64,000 nt of DNA, from assembly GCF_000430785.1 (NCBI RefSeq), contig NZ_AUMR01000028.1, positions 21,628 to 85,627 on the forward strand. The letters are read 5' to 3'. The translations under genes were made by a program, and so were the position numbers. Position 1 is the stretch's first letter; every line of letters begins with the position of its first letter. The stretch is from Ectobacillus panaciterrae DSM 19096. Its GTDB lineage: Bacteria; Bacillota; Bacilli; Bacillales; Bacillaceae_G. Under the pieces are notes generated by a model that searched no databases, was not told the DNA's origin, and saw nothing but the letters and a program-made list of their open reading frames with translations. Shown here piece by piece: positions 45,048 to 53,215 of this stretch.

Positions 45048-45215
45048 TTACTTGAATTCTTGTCCTTCTTTTGTGTATATAGCATATATTTCTATCAGTG
45101 CTGTATCGTCCAGTCGAGCTACGCTTTCTTCAACGGAAGACTTCATCTGACGCAAGACCGCTTTTTCGTATATTTCTCTCTCAGCTTCGCTCAAAAAGTA
45201 GGTTTTTAATACCAT
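45048..45215 (-). CDS. Small hypothetical protein (55 residues)
   Basis: A 55-residue, acidic, probably all-helical protein starting MVLKTYFLSEAEREIYE and holding two charged helices. Not recognised; it is not Sda. The ATG at 45215 follows AAAGGAGCG at a normal distance, so translation is plausible. Repeat A3 begins 22 bases upstream of the start, and the frame stays open into the repeat, so a promoter must lie within or beyond the repeat. Confidence 0.65.
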   Translation of the reverse strand: MVLKTYFLSEAEREIYEKAVLRQMKSSVEESVARLDDTALIEIYAIYTKEGQEFK

Positions 45216-45236
45216 TATGTTTCGCTCCTTTCTGAA

Positions 45237-45419
45237 TATATATGAGTGAATGATAATTTCGGCATGTCTATGTGCTATGTGCAAAACAAAAGGGAATATG
45301 GTATGCTTCTTCGCTCTGGTTTCCCCTTGCATGAACCACTACAAAGGTTTGACCGCTTCTGCGCGTCTTTTGATCTCTCCCCGCTATAAAAAGACGGTTT
45401 TTTTATTCACTTGTATATA
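45237..45419 (+). repeat. Intergenic repeat type A, copy A3, full length
   Basis: From TATATATGAGTGAATGATAA to TTTTTATTCACTTGTATATA, 183 bases, with the CCCTTGCATGAACCACTACA core. Both TATATA ends are intact. Confidence 0.9.
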
Positions 45420-45496
45420 GTAAAACATATGCTGTTGCCCTTAATTCAAATATTTACTATTCTGCCTCATATCAATAATTTCTGTTCTCAAGCGAA

Positions 45497-45715
45497 TTAC
45501 TGTACATCATTCCGTTGCAGTTGTTTAGATTTAACTAAATACTCGTAGTAATCGTATTCTTCAGCGTCCAGAACTGTGACAGAACGGATGGGAAGGTCAG
45601 CAGAAATCTCCTCTGCGAAATAAAGAGCTTCTTCCATACTTTCAAACTTTTTTATGATGTGATAGCGAATGTCGTCTTCTCTAAACTTCTGTTCACAAAC
45701 ATAGAAGCAAAGCAT
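45497..45715 (-). CDS. Small hypothetical protein behind a sigma-54 promoter (72 residues)
   Basis: A 72-residue acidic protein, MLCFYVCEQKFREDD at the start, then a helix SMEEALYFAEEIS and a tyrosine-rich acidic stretch EEYDYYEYL near 52-60. No family recognised. The ribosome-binding site GAGGAGGAGGG is very strong. A well-formed sigma-54 promoter lies 45-60 bases upstream of the start and an enhancer-like cluster beyond it, so it is expected to be co-regulated with the 3-hydroxybutyrate operon. No terminator of strength was noticed. Confidence 0.72.
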   Translation of the reverse strand: MLCFYVCEQKFREDDIRYHIIKKFESMEEALYFAEEISADLPIRSVTVLDAEEYDYYEYLVKSKQLQRNDVQ

Positions 45716-45759
45716 GTTTTTCCCTCCTCCTCAAGCTTATCTTTTTATTTATAGTAAAA

Positions 45760-45775
45760 GCAATTTCTATGCCAA
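45760..45775 (-). promoter_or_regulatory. Second sigma-54 (-24/-12) promoter
   Basis: On the minus strand TTGGCATAGAAATTGC, with GG and GC 12 bases apart and TTTT after it. Agreement with the consensus is as good as that of the 39.5 kb promoter; the first seven bases, TTGGCAT, are identical. Confidence 0.85.
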
Positions 45776-45890
45776 GTTGAAGAGAAAGCTTTACAATTAT
45801 ATGTAATGCAAGTTTGTAAGAGAAGACAAGGTGTTTGGCAAGGGGGAAAAGTAAAGGGAATTCCGTAATTTTGGAATAATCGTGTATAAC

Positions 45891-45914
45891 ATTCCGGAAA
45901 AACGGAATTTTCCG
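45891..45914 (-). promoter_or_regulatory. TTCCGGAA palindrome cluster, putative enhancer of the second sigma-54 promoter
   Basis: On the minus strand CGGAAAATTCCG is followed by TTTTTCCGGAATG. The 39.3 kb cluster has CGGAATTTCCG followed by CATTTCCGGAATG in the same order. It is 115-140 bases upstream of the -24 element. Confidence 0.72.
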
Positions 45915-45933
45915 AGATTATGGAAGTTATTTG

Positions 45934-46118
45934 TATATATGAGTGAATGATAATTTCGACATTTCCATGTGCTATGTGCAACCAAAAAGGAGTATTGCAT
46001 GCTTCTTCGCTCTGGTTTACCCTTGCATGAACCACTGCAAAGGTTTGACCGTTTCTGCACGTCGCCGGATGATCTCCCCCCACTATAAAAAGATGGTTTT
46101 TTTATTCACTTGTATATA
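45934..46118 (+). repeat. Intergenic repeat type A, copy A4, full length
   Basis: 185 bases between TATATATGAGTGAATGATAA and ATTCACTTGTATATA. Its right TATATA is shared with the start of copy C1, so the two are head-to-tail with a common end. Confidence 0.9.
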
Positions 46119-46299
46119 TAAATGATTTATAATTTCGACATATGAACTGCTGCTATACAGAAAAAAAGGCAGCCTGCACTCGCTTCCTCGCTCTGGTTTC
46201 CCCTTGTATGGGACAGGAAAAGGGTTTGACCGCTTCTATGCTCCGCCGGATGCTCTTTCCTCACTACAAAAAGACGATTTTTTTATTCACTTGTATATA
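46115..46299 (+). repeat. Intergenic repeat type C, copy C1
   Basis: It starts TATATAAATGATTTATAATT, has the variant core CCCTTGTATGGGACAGGAAA with GGGTTTGACCGCTTC, and the same right end as type A. It abuts copy A4. Confidence 0.88.
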
Positions 46300-46431
46300 G
46301 ATTTAATAAGCCGCCTTTGAGATACCCTATAATTATAAATTTCTGTAAATTCTTAAAAATATAATTTTCAAGATTTTCTGATATGCTATTTCTAGTAATT
46401 CTTATTTTGGGGAGAACGGGGATAAGGGTGA

Positions 46432-47634
46432 ATGAGGGAATTTAATATAATATCAAATTTAAAGATATACTGGGTTATTATTATATTCATGATTGGACTT
46501 ATGATTGGCGGTCTAATTGAAGATCAAACAGATACTCCGCGGTATATGATTTTAATTCATTTCATGTTTGTAGCTATAGTTTCTAGTCTTTTGCTTATAT
46601 ATCCAAAAAAGGAAACAGATGCAGTGAAGAGTATGCTTGTTTTTTCAAGCGCAAGCTACTTTTATGTCATGTTCCTCATGTACCCGGAAACATCATTAAA
46701 TATTATTTTGGCTGCGCTGGTCCCGAGTATTGCTATTTTATTTTTTCATAGAGTGCTCTTTTATATATTATCTGTCCTAAATATCTTGTTTGCGGCAGGT
46801 ATATTCAGCTACATCCGCTTTATAGATCAAGGGAAAGTGTACGACTACATTTACAATGACTTTTATGGAAACATCATTAGTTTCTTAGGAAGTCAGGGTA
46901 TTTTATTTTTTGTATTTTTGCTTACAAGAAAACGTGTGGAAAGAGTAAGGGGTTATTATGAACAAATGCAGCAGACAGAGCGCCTGCAAACGACAGGGCA
47001 GCTCGCAGCAGCGGTAGCGCATGAAATTCGGAATCCTATTACTGTTGTCAATGGCTTTTTGCAGTTATATAAGGAAGATAAGCGCATTCCAGAAGATGTA
47101 AAACAGCACTTTGGGCTTATGCTTGACGAACTAAATGCAGCGGAACAAGTAATTGATGATTTTCTGTCGCTGGCGAAACCGCGCAATGAAAAAACGGAAA
47201 AGGTAGATGTACAGGAGACGCTCCATAGCGTAGTGGACTTGCTTTCTTCCTATGCCTTAATCAATAATATTGCTTTCTCCATCTCGCTTAAGGAGGATGT
47301 ATACATTCAATGCAGTACGATTGAATTCAAGCAGCTGCTTGTGAATATATTAAAAAACTCTATTGAAGCAATGCCTCATGGAGGAACAATTATTATTTCG
47401 GCAGGAAAAATCGGGCGCAGCCTGTTAATTCGCATTACCGACTCCGGCATAGGAATGACGAAGGAAGAGGTAAAGCTGCTTGGGACACCCTTTTATTCTT
47501 TGAAGAGCCGAGGTACTGGTCTAGGTTTGATGATTTGCTTTAATATAGTGGAGAAGCATCAAGGGAAAATTCAATTTACGAGTCAAAAGAATAAGGGAAC
47601 AACAGTGTCGTTGCAGTTCCCTGCCTCTTACTGA
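46432..47634 (+). CDS. Membrane sensor histidine kinase, sporulation-kinase type
   Basis: A 400-residue kinase. Residues 10-165 hold about six hydrophobic helices with almost no extracytoplasmic loops, the KinB-like sensor layout. The phospho-histidine is H197 in AAAVAHEIRNPIT, with N box KNSIEAMPHGG near 315-325 and G boxes DSGIGM and GTGLGL near 348 and 370. It has no cognate response regulator nearby, as for the orphan kinases that feed the sporulation phosphorelay; this role is inferred. The 3' end runs into a truncated dehydrogenase gene. Confidence 0.85.
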   Translation: MREFNIISNLKIYWVIIIFMIGLMIGGLIEDQTDTPRYMILIHFMFVAIVSSLLLIYPKKETDAVKSMLVFSSASYFYVMFLMYPETSLNIILAALVPSIAILFFHRVLFYILSVLNILFAAGIFSYIRFIDQGKVYDYIYNDFYGNIISFLGSQGILFFVFLLTRKRVERVRGYYEQMQQTERLQTTGQLAAAVAHEIRNPITVVNGFLQLYKEDKRIPEDVKQHFGLMLDELNAAEQVIDDFLSLAKPRNEKTEKVDVQETLHSVVDLLSSYALINNIAFSISLKEDVYIQCSTIEFKQLLVNILKNSIEAMPHGGTIIISAGKIGRSLLIRITDSGIGMTKEEVKLLGTPFYSLKSRGTGLGLMICFNIVEKHQGKIQFTSQKNKGTTVSLQFPASY

Positions 47635-47965
47635 GGCGACAAATGAGTTATTTAATGAAGCGTTTTTCAATAAGCTGCAGCGTACAGGATTTATCAATGT
47701 GGGAAGAGGAAAAACGGTAGAAGAAAAAGCACTGCTGAAAGCTTTGGATAAAGGAAATGTGCGTTTGGCAATTTTAGATGTGTTTGCAGAAGAGCCGCAG
47801 CCTGCTTCATCATCGTTTTGGGAGCATCCGTATGTAATTGTTACTCCTCATATTTCGGCGGTGACCTCACCTGAAGAGGCAGTTGCTTGCTTTTTGGAAA
47901 CGCTGGAAAATCTGGAGAATGGCAAAACAGTCTCAAATGTTGTAAATGTGCAAAATGGATATTGA
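47612..47965 (+). pseudogene. C-terminal fragment of a D-isomer-specific 2-hydroxyacid dehydrogenase
   Basis: In the +1 frame relative to the kinase, LPLTEATNELFNEAFF, then FINVGRGKTVEE, LAILDVFAEEPQP and HPYVIVTPHISAVTSPEEA are the standard C-terminal motifs of this family (substrate and NAD contacts, His in PHISA). About 117 codons remain of some 310; the first two thirds, including the GxGxxG motif, are gone. The fragment's frame overlaps the last codons of the kinase, so a deletion probably fused the two. No ribosome-binding site of note. Confidence 0.8.
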
Positions 47966-48064
47966 AAATTAAGAAACCTCCCGCAATATCTGCCCTTTGT
48001 GAAACGCATAAATCATCCTTCTTTGCCAAAACTATCCGTATGTATGACAGAGGAGGGTGTATTC

Positions 48065-49273
48065 ATGCTTTCTATGAATGATATGATACAAGCTCACGAG
48101 CGGATGAAGGGGATTGTTCACGTGACACCGCTGGATTATTCGAGTACATTCAGTGAGCTTGCGAAAAACGAAGTGTACTTAAAGCTTGAAAATTTACAGA
48201 AAACCGGTTCATTTAAAGTGAGGGGCTCTTATAATAAAATTATTTCTTTACCGAAAGAAGAACTAGAAAACGGGATTGTTGCGGCATCGGCAGGAAACCA
48301 TGCGCAGGGGGTCGCTTATTCCAGCAACATGCTGAATATTCCGTGCACCATTGTCATGCCGAAAGGGGCGCCGTTAAGCAAAGTATTAGCAACGAAGCGC
48401 TACGGTGCAAACGTAGAGCTGCATGGAAATTCTGTTGATGAAGCACTTGTATACGCCAAGCAGCTAAAAGAAGAAACCGGGGCAACCTTTATTCATCCGT
48501 TTGATGATGAAGCGGTAATCGCCGGGCAGGGAACGATTGGGCTTGAAATATTGGAGCAGCTTCCAGACGTAGAGGCAATAATATGTCCCGTCGGGGGAGG
48601 AGGGCTCATTGCAGGGGTGGCGATGGCTGTAAAGGAGCATAATCCTAATATCCGTGTATACGGTGTAGAAGCAATGGCATGTCCGAGCATGAAGCAATCT
48701 CTGCAACAAAAAAAGGTTGTAACGATAGAGTCTATGCCGACAATGGCGGACGGCATTGCGGTGAAAAGACCGGGAGAGCTTACATTTCAAATGATTCAGC
48801 GTTATGTAGACGATATTTTTTGTGTAGACGAAATGGAAATCGCCCGCACGATGCTGATGGTGCTGGAGCGGAACAAGCTTCTCACAGAAGGCTCCGGCGC
48901 TAGCTCTTTGGCATCGCTTCTGTACCATAAAACACCTCTGCAGAGTAAAAAGGTCATCGCCGTTTTAAGCGGAGGCAATGTAGATGTCAATTTCATTTCC
49001 AGAATCATTGAGCATGGAATGGTGGAATCAGGAAGGTTTGTGCACTTTACGACAACGATTCCGGATAAGCCCGGACAGCTGCAGAAGATTTTACAAGTTA
49101 TCTCGGAACTAGAAGCAAATGTATTGAATATTCATCATGAGAGAATTGGAACGAAAGTTTTTCCGGGGTATGCGGAACTTCACTTGTCGCTCGAAACAAA
49201 GGACCATTCTCATATTGAACGTATTCAAGAAGCGATGAACGCAAAAGGATATGTGATTCGCATGATAGAATGA
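48065..49273 (+). CDS. ilvA: Threonine ammonia-lyase IlvA
   Basis: A 402-residue PLP enzyme converting threonine to 2-oxobutyrate, the first step towards isoleucine. Lys51 in KTGSFKVRGS is the Schiff-base lysine, SAGNHAQGVA near 78-87 and the glycine loop VGGGGLIAGV near 178-187 bind the cofactor. One C-terminal ACT domain (about 325-402, TTTIPDKPGQLQKIL) is present, so it may be the shorter, catabolic-like type. The ATG at 48065 follows AGAGGAGGGTG. No T-box or leader was seen. Terminator follows. Confidence 0.9.
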   Translation: MLSMNDMIQAHERMKGIVHVTPLDYSSTFSELAKNEVYLKLENLQKTGSFKVRGSYNKIISLPKEELENGIVAASAGNHAQGVAYSSNMLNIPCTIVMPKGAPLSKVLATKRYGANVELHGNSVDEALVYAKQLKEETGATFIHPFDDEAVIAGQGTIGLEILEQLPDVEAIICPVGGGGLIAGVAMAVKEHNPNIRVYGVEAMACPSMKQSLQQKKVVTIESMPTMADGIAVKRPGELTFQMIQRYVDDIFCVDEMEIARTMLMVLERNKLLTEGSGASSLASLLYHKTPLQSKKVIAVLSGGNVDVNFISRIIEHGMVESGRFVHFTTTIPDKPGQLQKILQVISELEANVLNIHHERIGTKVFPGYAELHLSLETKDHSHIERIQEAMNAKGYVIRMIE

Positions 49274-49281
49274 TAAAACAC

Positions 49282-49320
49282 AAACGAAAGAAGAGATATA
49301 ACAAGTTTCTTTCGTTTTTT
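49282..49320 (+). terminator. Terminator after ilvA
   Basis: AAACGAAAGAA pairs with TTCTTTCGTTT, followed by TTT. Confidence 0.75.
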
Positions 49321-49329
49321 CGTTTATTT

Positions 49330-49343
49330 TGAAAGCGATTTCA
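49330..49343 (+). promoter_or_regulatory. cre-like site upstream of glnA
   Basis: TGAAAGCGATTTCA is a close match to the cre consensus (TGWAANCGNTNWCA). It is about 65 bases upstream of the -35 of glnA and just after the ilvA terminator. Confidence 0.5.
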
Positions 49344-49408
49344 AAAATGTAGTCTTTTAAAATAACAAAAAAGGCGAAAATTAGTAAAAAAAAATTTGCA
49401 TAAAAGTA

Positions 49409-49438
49409 TTGTAAAAAGTAGAATTTTTAGAATATAAT
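49409..49438 (+). promoter_or_regulatory. Sigma-A promoter of glnA
   Basis: TTGTAA (49409-49414), 18 bases, TATAAT (49433-49438). Confidence 0.7.
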
Positions 49439-49445
49439 AGACTCA

Positions 49446-49462
49446 TGTTAGAAAACATGACA
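49446..49462 (+). promoter_or_regulatory. GlnR/TnrA box on the glnA promoter
   Basis: TGTTAGAAAACATGACA fits TGTNAN7TNACA exactly. Its place, 8 bases after the -10 and over the start site, implies repression under nitrogen excess. Confidence 0.85.
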
Positions 49463-49484
49463 CGGAAATGAGAGGGGTTATAAC

Positions 49485-50849
49485 ATGAGTCAAACAACTA
49501 TTTCTAAAGTTACAGAAGGAACGATTACTTTTGAGGAAATTCAAGAAATTGTCAAAACAAAAAGCGTAGAACTGCTTCACTTGCAATTCGTTGACATTGA
49601 AGGTATTTTAAAGCACGTAACAGTAACGGTAGAGCAATTGGAAGATGTAGTAGAAGGAAAAATGATGTTTGACGGTTCTTCCATTAAAGGCTTCTCTCCA
49701 ATCAACAAATCTGATTTATATCTTCTTCCGGACTTAAATACATTTGCAGTCCTTCCTTGGACAGTAGAAGAAGGCTATGCAGAAGCGCGTTTCCTTTGCA
49801 GTGTTAAAAATCCGGATGGAACATTATTTGAAGGCGACACTCGTAATGTCCTAAAAAATACAGTGGCAAGAGCAGCTGAACAAGGCTACACAATTTCTGT
49901 CGGTCCAGAGCTTGAGTTCTTCTTATTTGAAGCAGACGAGAAGGGGAATCCGACTGTAACGCTTCATGATAACGCTGGATACTTCGAGCCATCTCCAAAA
50001 GACTTGGGTGAGCGCGTACGTTTAGAAATTTACCGTGCATTAAAAGCGATGGGCTTCACAATTGAAGCTTCTCACCACGAAGTGGCAGAAGGACAGCATG
50101 AAATTAACTTTAAATATGCGGACGTTCTTAGCGCAGCTGATAAGGCAACAACATATAAATGGGTTGTTAAAACAATCGCAGGCAAGTACGGTTTACACGC
50201 AACATTCATGCCGAAACCGGTATTTGGCATCAACGGCTCCGGTATGCACGTAAATATGTCCTTCTTTAAAGATGGCGAAAATGCATTCTTCGATCCATCT
50301 GACAAAGCGCAGCTTTCCGAAGCGGCATATCAATTTATCGCGGGTCTCATTGAAAATGTAAAAAGCTTTACAGCGGTAACGAATCCGCTTGTAAACTCTT
50401 ATAAGCGTCTCGTGCCTGGCTATGAAGCGCCTTGCTACATCGCATGGTCCGCTTCTAACCGTTCTGCGTTAATCCGTATCCCGGCAAAACGCGGCCTTGC
50501 TACTCGAGTTGAGCTTCGCTGCCCGGATCCATCCGCTAACCCATACTTAGCGTTTGCGGTAATTGCGGCTGCAGGTCTTGAAGGTATTGAAAAAGGCTTA
50601 ACAGCTCCAGCTCCAGTCGAAGCAGACATTTTCCACATGTCTGAAGCAGAGCGCGAAGAACGCGGTATTGAAAACCTTCCGGGAAGCTTGGAGACTGCGG
50701 TTGCAGCTCTTGAAAACGGAACAATCGGCCGTGCGACATTAGGCGATCATGTATACGACGAGTATGTAGCACTGAAAAAAGCGGAGTGGGACAGCTACAG
50801 AACAGCGGTTCATACTTGGGAATTAGTAAACTATCAAGCGAAATTCTAA
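49485..50849 (+). CDS. glnA: Glutamine synthetase, type I
   Basis: A 454-residue enzyme making glutamine from glutamate and ammonia with ATP. Landmarks: DGSSIKGF near 63-70, the metal/ATP region GPELEFFLFE near 137-146, NGSGMHVNMS near 245-254, the flap residues around VNSYKRLVPGYEAP near 303-316, and NRSALIRIPAKR near 325-336. The tail lacks the adenylylation-site wording of the proteobacterial enzyme. It is about ten residues longer than B. subtilis GlnA at its N terminus and has no glnR beside it, so it may be a second copy. Controlled by the GlnR/TnrA box upstream. Confidence 0.93.
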   Translation: MSQTTISKVTEGTITFEEIQEIVKTKSVELLHLQFVDIEGILKHVTVTVEQLEDVVEGKMMFDGSSIKGFSPINKSDLYLLPDLNTFAVLPWTVEEGYAEARFLCSVKNPDGTLFEGDTRNVLKNTVARAAEQGYTISVGPELEFFLFEADEKGNPTVTLHDNAGYFEPSPKDLGERVRLEIYRALKAMGFTIEASHHEVAEGQHEINFKYADVLSAADKATTYKWVVKTIAGKYGLHATFMPKPVFGINGSGMHVNMSFFKDGENAFFDPSDKAQLSEAAYQFIAGLIENVKSFTAVTNPLVNSYKRLVPGYEAPCYIAWSASNRSALIRIPAKRGLATRVELRCPDPSANPYLAFAVIAAAGLEGIEKGLTAPAPVEADIFHMSEAEREERGIENLPGSLETAVAALENGTIGRATLGDHVYDEYVALKKAEWDSYRTAVHTWELVNYQAKF

Positions 50850-50879
50850 TATAGGAGAAGTATTATTAGGATGAAGCGT

Positions 50880-50911
50880 AAGCCCCTGCATCAAATGCAG
50901 GGGCTTTTCTG
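50880..50911 (+). terminator. Terminator after glnA
   Basis: AAGCCCCTGCAT / ATGCAGGGGCTT with a CAA loop, then TTCTG. Confidence 0.85.
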
Positions 50912-51019
50912 ATTGTGGTTTGAATGGGAATTTCTTTTTTATGGATTTTTTAATAAAATCTTTTCATTCGTTCCTAACTTAATTGGGTTCCGATGCAAAA
51001 AGAATCAGATAGCAAAGTC

Positions 51020-51204
51020 TATATATAAATGAATTATAATTTCGACATTTCCATGTGCTATGTGCAACCAAAAGGGAATGTTGCATGCTTTTTCTCTCTA
51101 GTTTACCCTTGCATGAACCGCTACAAAGGTTTGACCGCTTCTGCACGTCGCCGGATGATCTCTTCCCACTATAAAAAGACGGTTTTTTTATTCACTTGTA
51201 TATA
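51020..51204 (+). repeat. Intergenic repeat type A, copy A5, full length
   Basis: TATATATAAATGAATTATAA to TTTATTCACTTGTATATA. The first end resembles type C, the rest is type A. Confidence 0.88.
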
Positions 51205-51267
51205 GAACGTTCGGTATTTTTATGTATATTTTGACAACGTTCGAGGTTTGCACCAGAACCATATTTT

Positions 51268-51744
51268 CTAATTGCTTTTTATTTTTGATTCGTAGAGTTT
51301 TTTAGAAATGATATATACAACATGAATTAGTAGGTACAAAATTAATAGAAATGATGAAACATAGAGATAACCTTTATCTTTTATAATTATTTCATTTGAT
51401 ACATTAGAATATAATAAAACATAAAGGTAAAAGACTGCAAACATGAGGAGTGTTTCAGAGATAAAGCCAATAATTCCTTTTTTGAGATCTAATATTTTAG
51501 AAAAAATAGTATCTATAATCCCTATTATTATTACAGTAATAATAAAAAACTTAAATATAATTTTTATAGATGAAAATGTCCCTTCTGAATTTATATGTAC
51601 ATTTGGTGTTAGAGAAACAAAGTATATGACCGAGTAGAAACATAGAAAAGGGATTGAAGTAATTATTAGACACATTAAGGATACAATGGTTATTGCGAAA
51701 ATGTGATCTGAAAGTGAATATCTTTTTTGATTTTTCTTTCTCAT
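51268..51744 (-). CDS. Small membrane protein, possibly YrvL-like
   Basis: A 158-residue protein with four hydrophobic helices (about 14-38, 62-82, 92-112, 125-148) and a basic tail. Layout and length resemble the YrvL regulatory membrane proteins of Bacillus, but the match is from impression only. It is markedly more AT-rich than its neighbours, with many ATA and AAA codons, which suggests horizontal acquisition. AAAAGGAGAAAATAT precedes the start. It sits between repeats A5 and B2. Confidence 0.6.
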   Translation of the reverse strand: MRKKNQKRYSLSDHIFAITIVSLMCLIITSIPFLCFYSVIYFVSLTPNVHINSEGTFSSIKIIFKFFIITVIIIGIIDTIFSKILDLKKGIIGFISETLLMFAVFYLYVLLYSNVSNEIIIKDKGYLYVSSFLLILYLLIHVVYIISKKLYESKIKSN

Positions 51745-51774
51745 CTTTTGATATTTTCTCCTTTTTAACTAATC

Positions 51775-51967
51775 TATATAAGTCCACTTTATTATTCCGA
51801 CATATCTATCGTTTGCCATGTAGAACAAAAGGAAAACTGAGCTCGCTCCCTCTCTCTCTCCCTGCATGGGCCACGAAAAGGGTTTGACCGCTTCTATGCT
51901 TAGTCGGATGATCTCTCTCCCCTAAAAGAGAAGTTTTTATGTCGATTTTTTTAGTTTCATTTATATA
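51775..51967 (+). repeat. Intergenic repeat type B, copy B2
   Basis: TATATAAGTCCACTTTATTA to TTTAGTTTCATTTATATA, over 85% identical by eye to B1 along its whole length. Confidence 0.88.
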
Positions 51968-51985
51968 TATGAGTGAATTATAATT
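51964..51985 (+). repeat. Left-end relic of a type A repeat joined to B2
   Basis: TATATATGAGTGAATTATAA follows directly on, and overlaps, the right TATATA of B2; nothing else of the type A element is present. This looks like an insertion of B2 into the end of an older type A copy. Confidence 0.7.
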
Positions 51986-52198
51986 AAGAACTCCCTTCAG
52001 TTCAATTGGTCAAGACCTCAAATGATAGACAGGGTAAAAACGGTTCTGATGCAAAAAATCTATGAAGCTCGGAGAAAATCAAAATTTCCTGCGCTCTAAG
52101 CAATCTGTAAAATAATCCTTCTTGAAATTTCCGCTTAACAGGAGTAGAATGTGGTTGAAAACTCCGTTAGTCTAGGAGAGTTGAAGATTAAATATAAA

Positions 52199-52285
52199 TC
52201 GGGAGCCTGCGGAGGCAGGCTGAGAGTACGGCTGCTCCGCCGTAGACCGTTGGAACCTGTTGGATAATGCCAGCGTAGGGAGTGT
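52199..52285 (+). promoter_or_regulatory. TPP riboswitch (THI box)
   Basis: The aptamer is complete: GGGAGCC, then CAGGCTGAGAG, GACCGTTGGAACCTGTTGG and ATAATGCCAGCGTAGGGA. It precedes thiMDE, whose product feeds thiamine pyrophosphate synthesis, so ligand binding should end transcription at the terminator 52318-52346. Confidence 0.96.
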
Positions 52286-52317
52286 AAATAAGAGTGATAC
52301 AGACTGCGTCTGTTCAG

Positions 52318-52346
52318 GGCACTTTGCATACGCGAAGTGTCTTTTT
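52318..52346 (+). terminator. Riboswitch-controlled terminator of thiMDE
   Basis: GGCACTT / AAGTGTC stem, then TTTTTATTT, 35 bases downstream of the aptamer. Confidence 0.85.
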
Positions 52347-52389
52347 ATTTGGAATTAAACAGAGTATAGAAAGAAAGGATGGGGTTTAC

Positions 52390-53199
52390 ATGCTTGTAAA
52401 AGGAGCGGGAAGACTGTTAGAAAAGGTTCGTGAGACAAATCCGCTTGTACACAACATCACAAACGTAGTTGTGACAAATTTTACTGCGAACGGTTTATTG
52501 GCATTGGGCGCATCGCCGGTTATGGCGTATGCCAAAGAAGAGGTTGCGGATATGGCGAGAATTGCAGGTGCACTCGTTTTGAATATGGGAACATTGAACG
52601 CGGCTGAAGTGGAGGCCATGATAATTGCAGGAAAAGCGGCAAACGAAGCAGGCGTTCCAGTTATTTTTGACCCGGTTGGCGCCGGTGCAACACCGTATCG
52701 TACAGAGGCAGCACGAAGAATTACGAAGGAGATAAAGATTTCTGTTCTTCGCGGCAATGCAGCTGAGATAGCAAATGTTATGGGAGAAAGCTGGGCAATT
52801 AAAGGGGTGGACGCTGGAGAAGGTACTGGGGATACGGTCGCTCTGGCGAAAATGGCAGCGGAGAAACTGGGCATTACTGTCGCAATTACAGGAAAAGAAG
52901 ATGTAGTGGCGGATGGACAAACTGTATACATCATCCAGAACGGTCATCCGATTTTAACGAAGGTAACGGGAACAGGGTGCTTGCTTACGTCTGTCATCGG
53001 TGCATTTGCAGCTGCTGAAAAAGATATGGCGATGGCAGCTGCTTCTGCGCTTGTGAGCTACGGCGTGGCGGCGGAGATGGCAGTGCACCAATCAGGGGAA
53101 AAGCCGGGAAGTTTTCAAATTGAACTTTTAAATGCTTTGGCGCAGGTTTCTGCAAAGGATGTTGAAAATTACGGTATCATCGATCAGTTAGAAATTTAA
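52390..53199 (+). CDS. thiM: Hydroxyethylthiazole kinase ThiM
   Basis: A 269-residue ribokinase-fold enzyme phosphorylating 4-methyl-5-hydroxyethylthiazole in thiamine salvage. Family wording: [28 protein letters not shown] (in parts, 15-43), [13 protein letters not shown] near 97-109, and the anion-hole [12 protein letters not shown] near 196-207 with the catalytic cysteine region. The ATG at 52390 follows GGATGGGG; the longer frame would include the riboswitch terminator. First gene of thiMDE. Confidence 0.95.
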   Translation: MLVKGAGRLLEKVRETNPLVHNITNVVVTNFTANGLLALGASPVMAYAKEEVADMARIAGALVLNMGTLNAAEVEAMIIAGKAANEAGVPVIFDPVGAGATPYRTEAARRITKEIKISVLRGNAAEIANVMGESWAIKGVDAGEGTGDTVALAKMAAEKLGITVAITGKEDVVADGQTVYIIQNGHPILTKVTGTGCLLTSVIGAFAAAEKDMAMAAASALVSYGVAAEMAVHQSGEKPGSFQIELLNALAQVSAKDVENYGIIDQLEI

Positions 53200-53215
53200 C
53201 AGGAGAGTGAACATA

